From contig CAIZOZ010000559.1 in assembly GCA_903934745.1 (NCBI GenBank), positions 1 through 5,605 of the forward strand: DNA of 5,605 nucleotides, written 5' to 3'. Positions 5,594 through 5,605 of the stretch are shown here, in pieces. The notes below the pieces were generated by a model. It saw nothing but the letters and a program-made list of their open reading frames with translations. It did no database searches and was not told the origin of the DNA. Each line of letters opens with the position of its first letter. Position 1 is the first letter of the stretch. The stretch is from an uncultured cyanobacterium. GTDB lineage: Bacteria; Cyanobacteriota; Cyanobacteriia; PCC-6307; Cyanobiaceae. Position numbers and translations under genes: made by a program.

Positions 5594-5605
5594 GGCAGGA
5601 GGGGA

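Overview
The window looks like a piece of a GC-rich picocyanobacterial chromosome (Cyanobium / marine Synechococcus type). The evidence is the overall base composition (clearly GC-rich by eye), the tight gene packing, one copy of the cyanobacterial HIP1 palindrome, and proteins that read like their picocyanobacterial relatives. This placement comes from recognising protein families, not from a database search.

Layout. Bases 1-294 (minus strand) hold the N-terminal 98 codons of a cysteine synthase that runs off the left edge. A compact divergent region (295-374) carries a 15-bp inverted repeat. It leads into a plus-strand operon of four genes joined stop-to-start by 1- or 4-base overlaps. These are egtB (iron-dependent hercynine sulfoxide synthase), egtD (histidine trimethyltransferase), an 85-aa helical protein, and a 176-aa coiled-coil protein. 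A convergent gap (3519-3778) contains several potential hairpins, including two tandem 21-bp units. On the minus strand beyond it lie an 87-aa basic protein (3779-4042) and a nearly complete class II lysyl-tRNA synthetase gene, lysS (4085-5593), whose start is at or just past the right edge.

How the genes work together. EgtD makes hercynine from histidine and S-adenosylmethionine. EgtB then couples hercynine, oxygen and a cysteine-derived thiol donor to give the sulfoxide precursor of ergothioneine. The divergent cysteine synthase makes cysteine, so the left half of the window is plausibly a sulfur/thiol-antioxidant locus. No egtA, egtC or egtE (C-S lyase) is visible. The two coupled downstream genes have no function I can assign; their tight linkage to egtBD is the main lead here. 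The lysS side is ordinary housekeeping.
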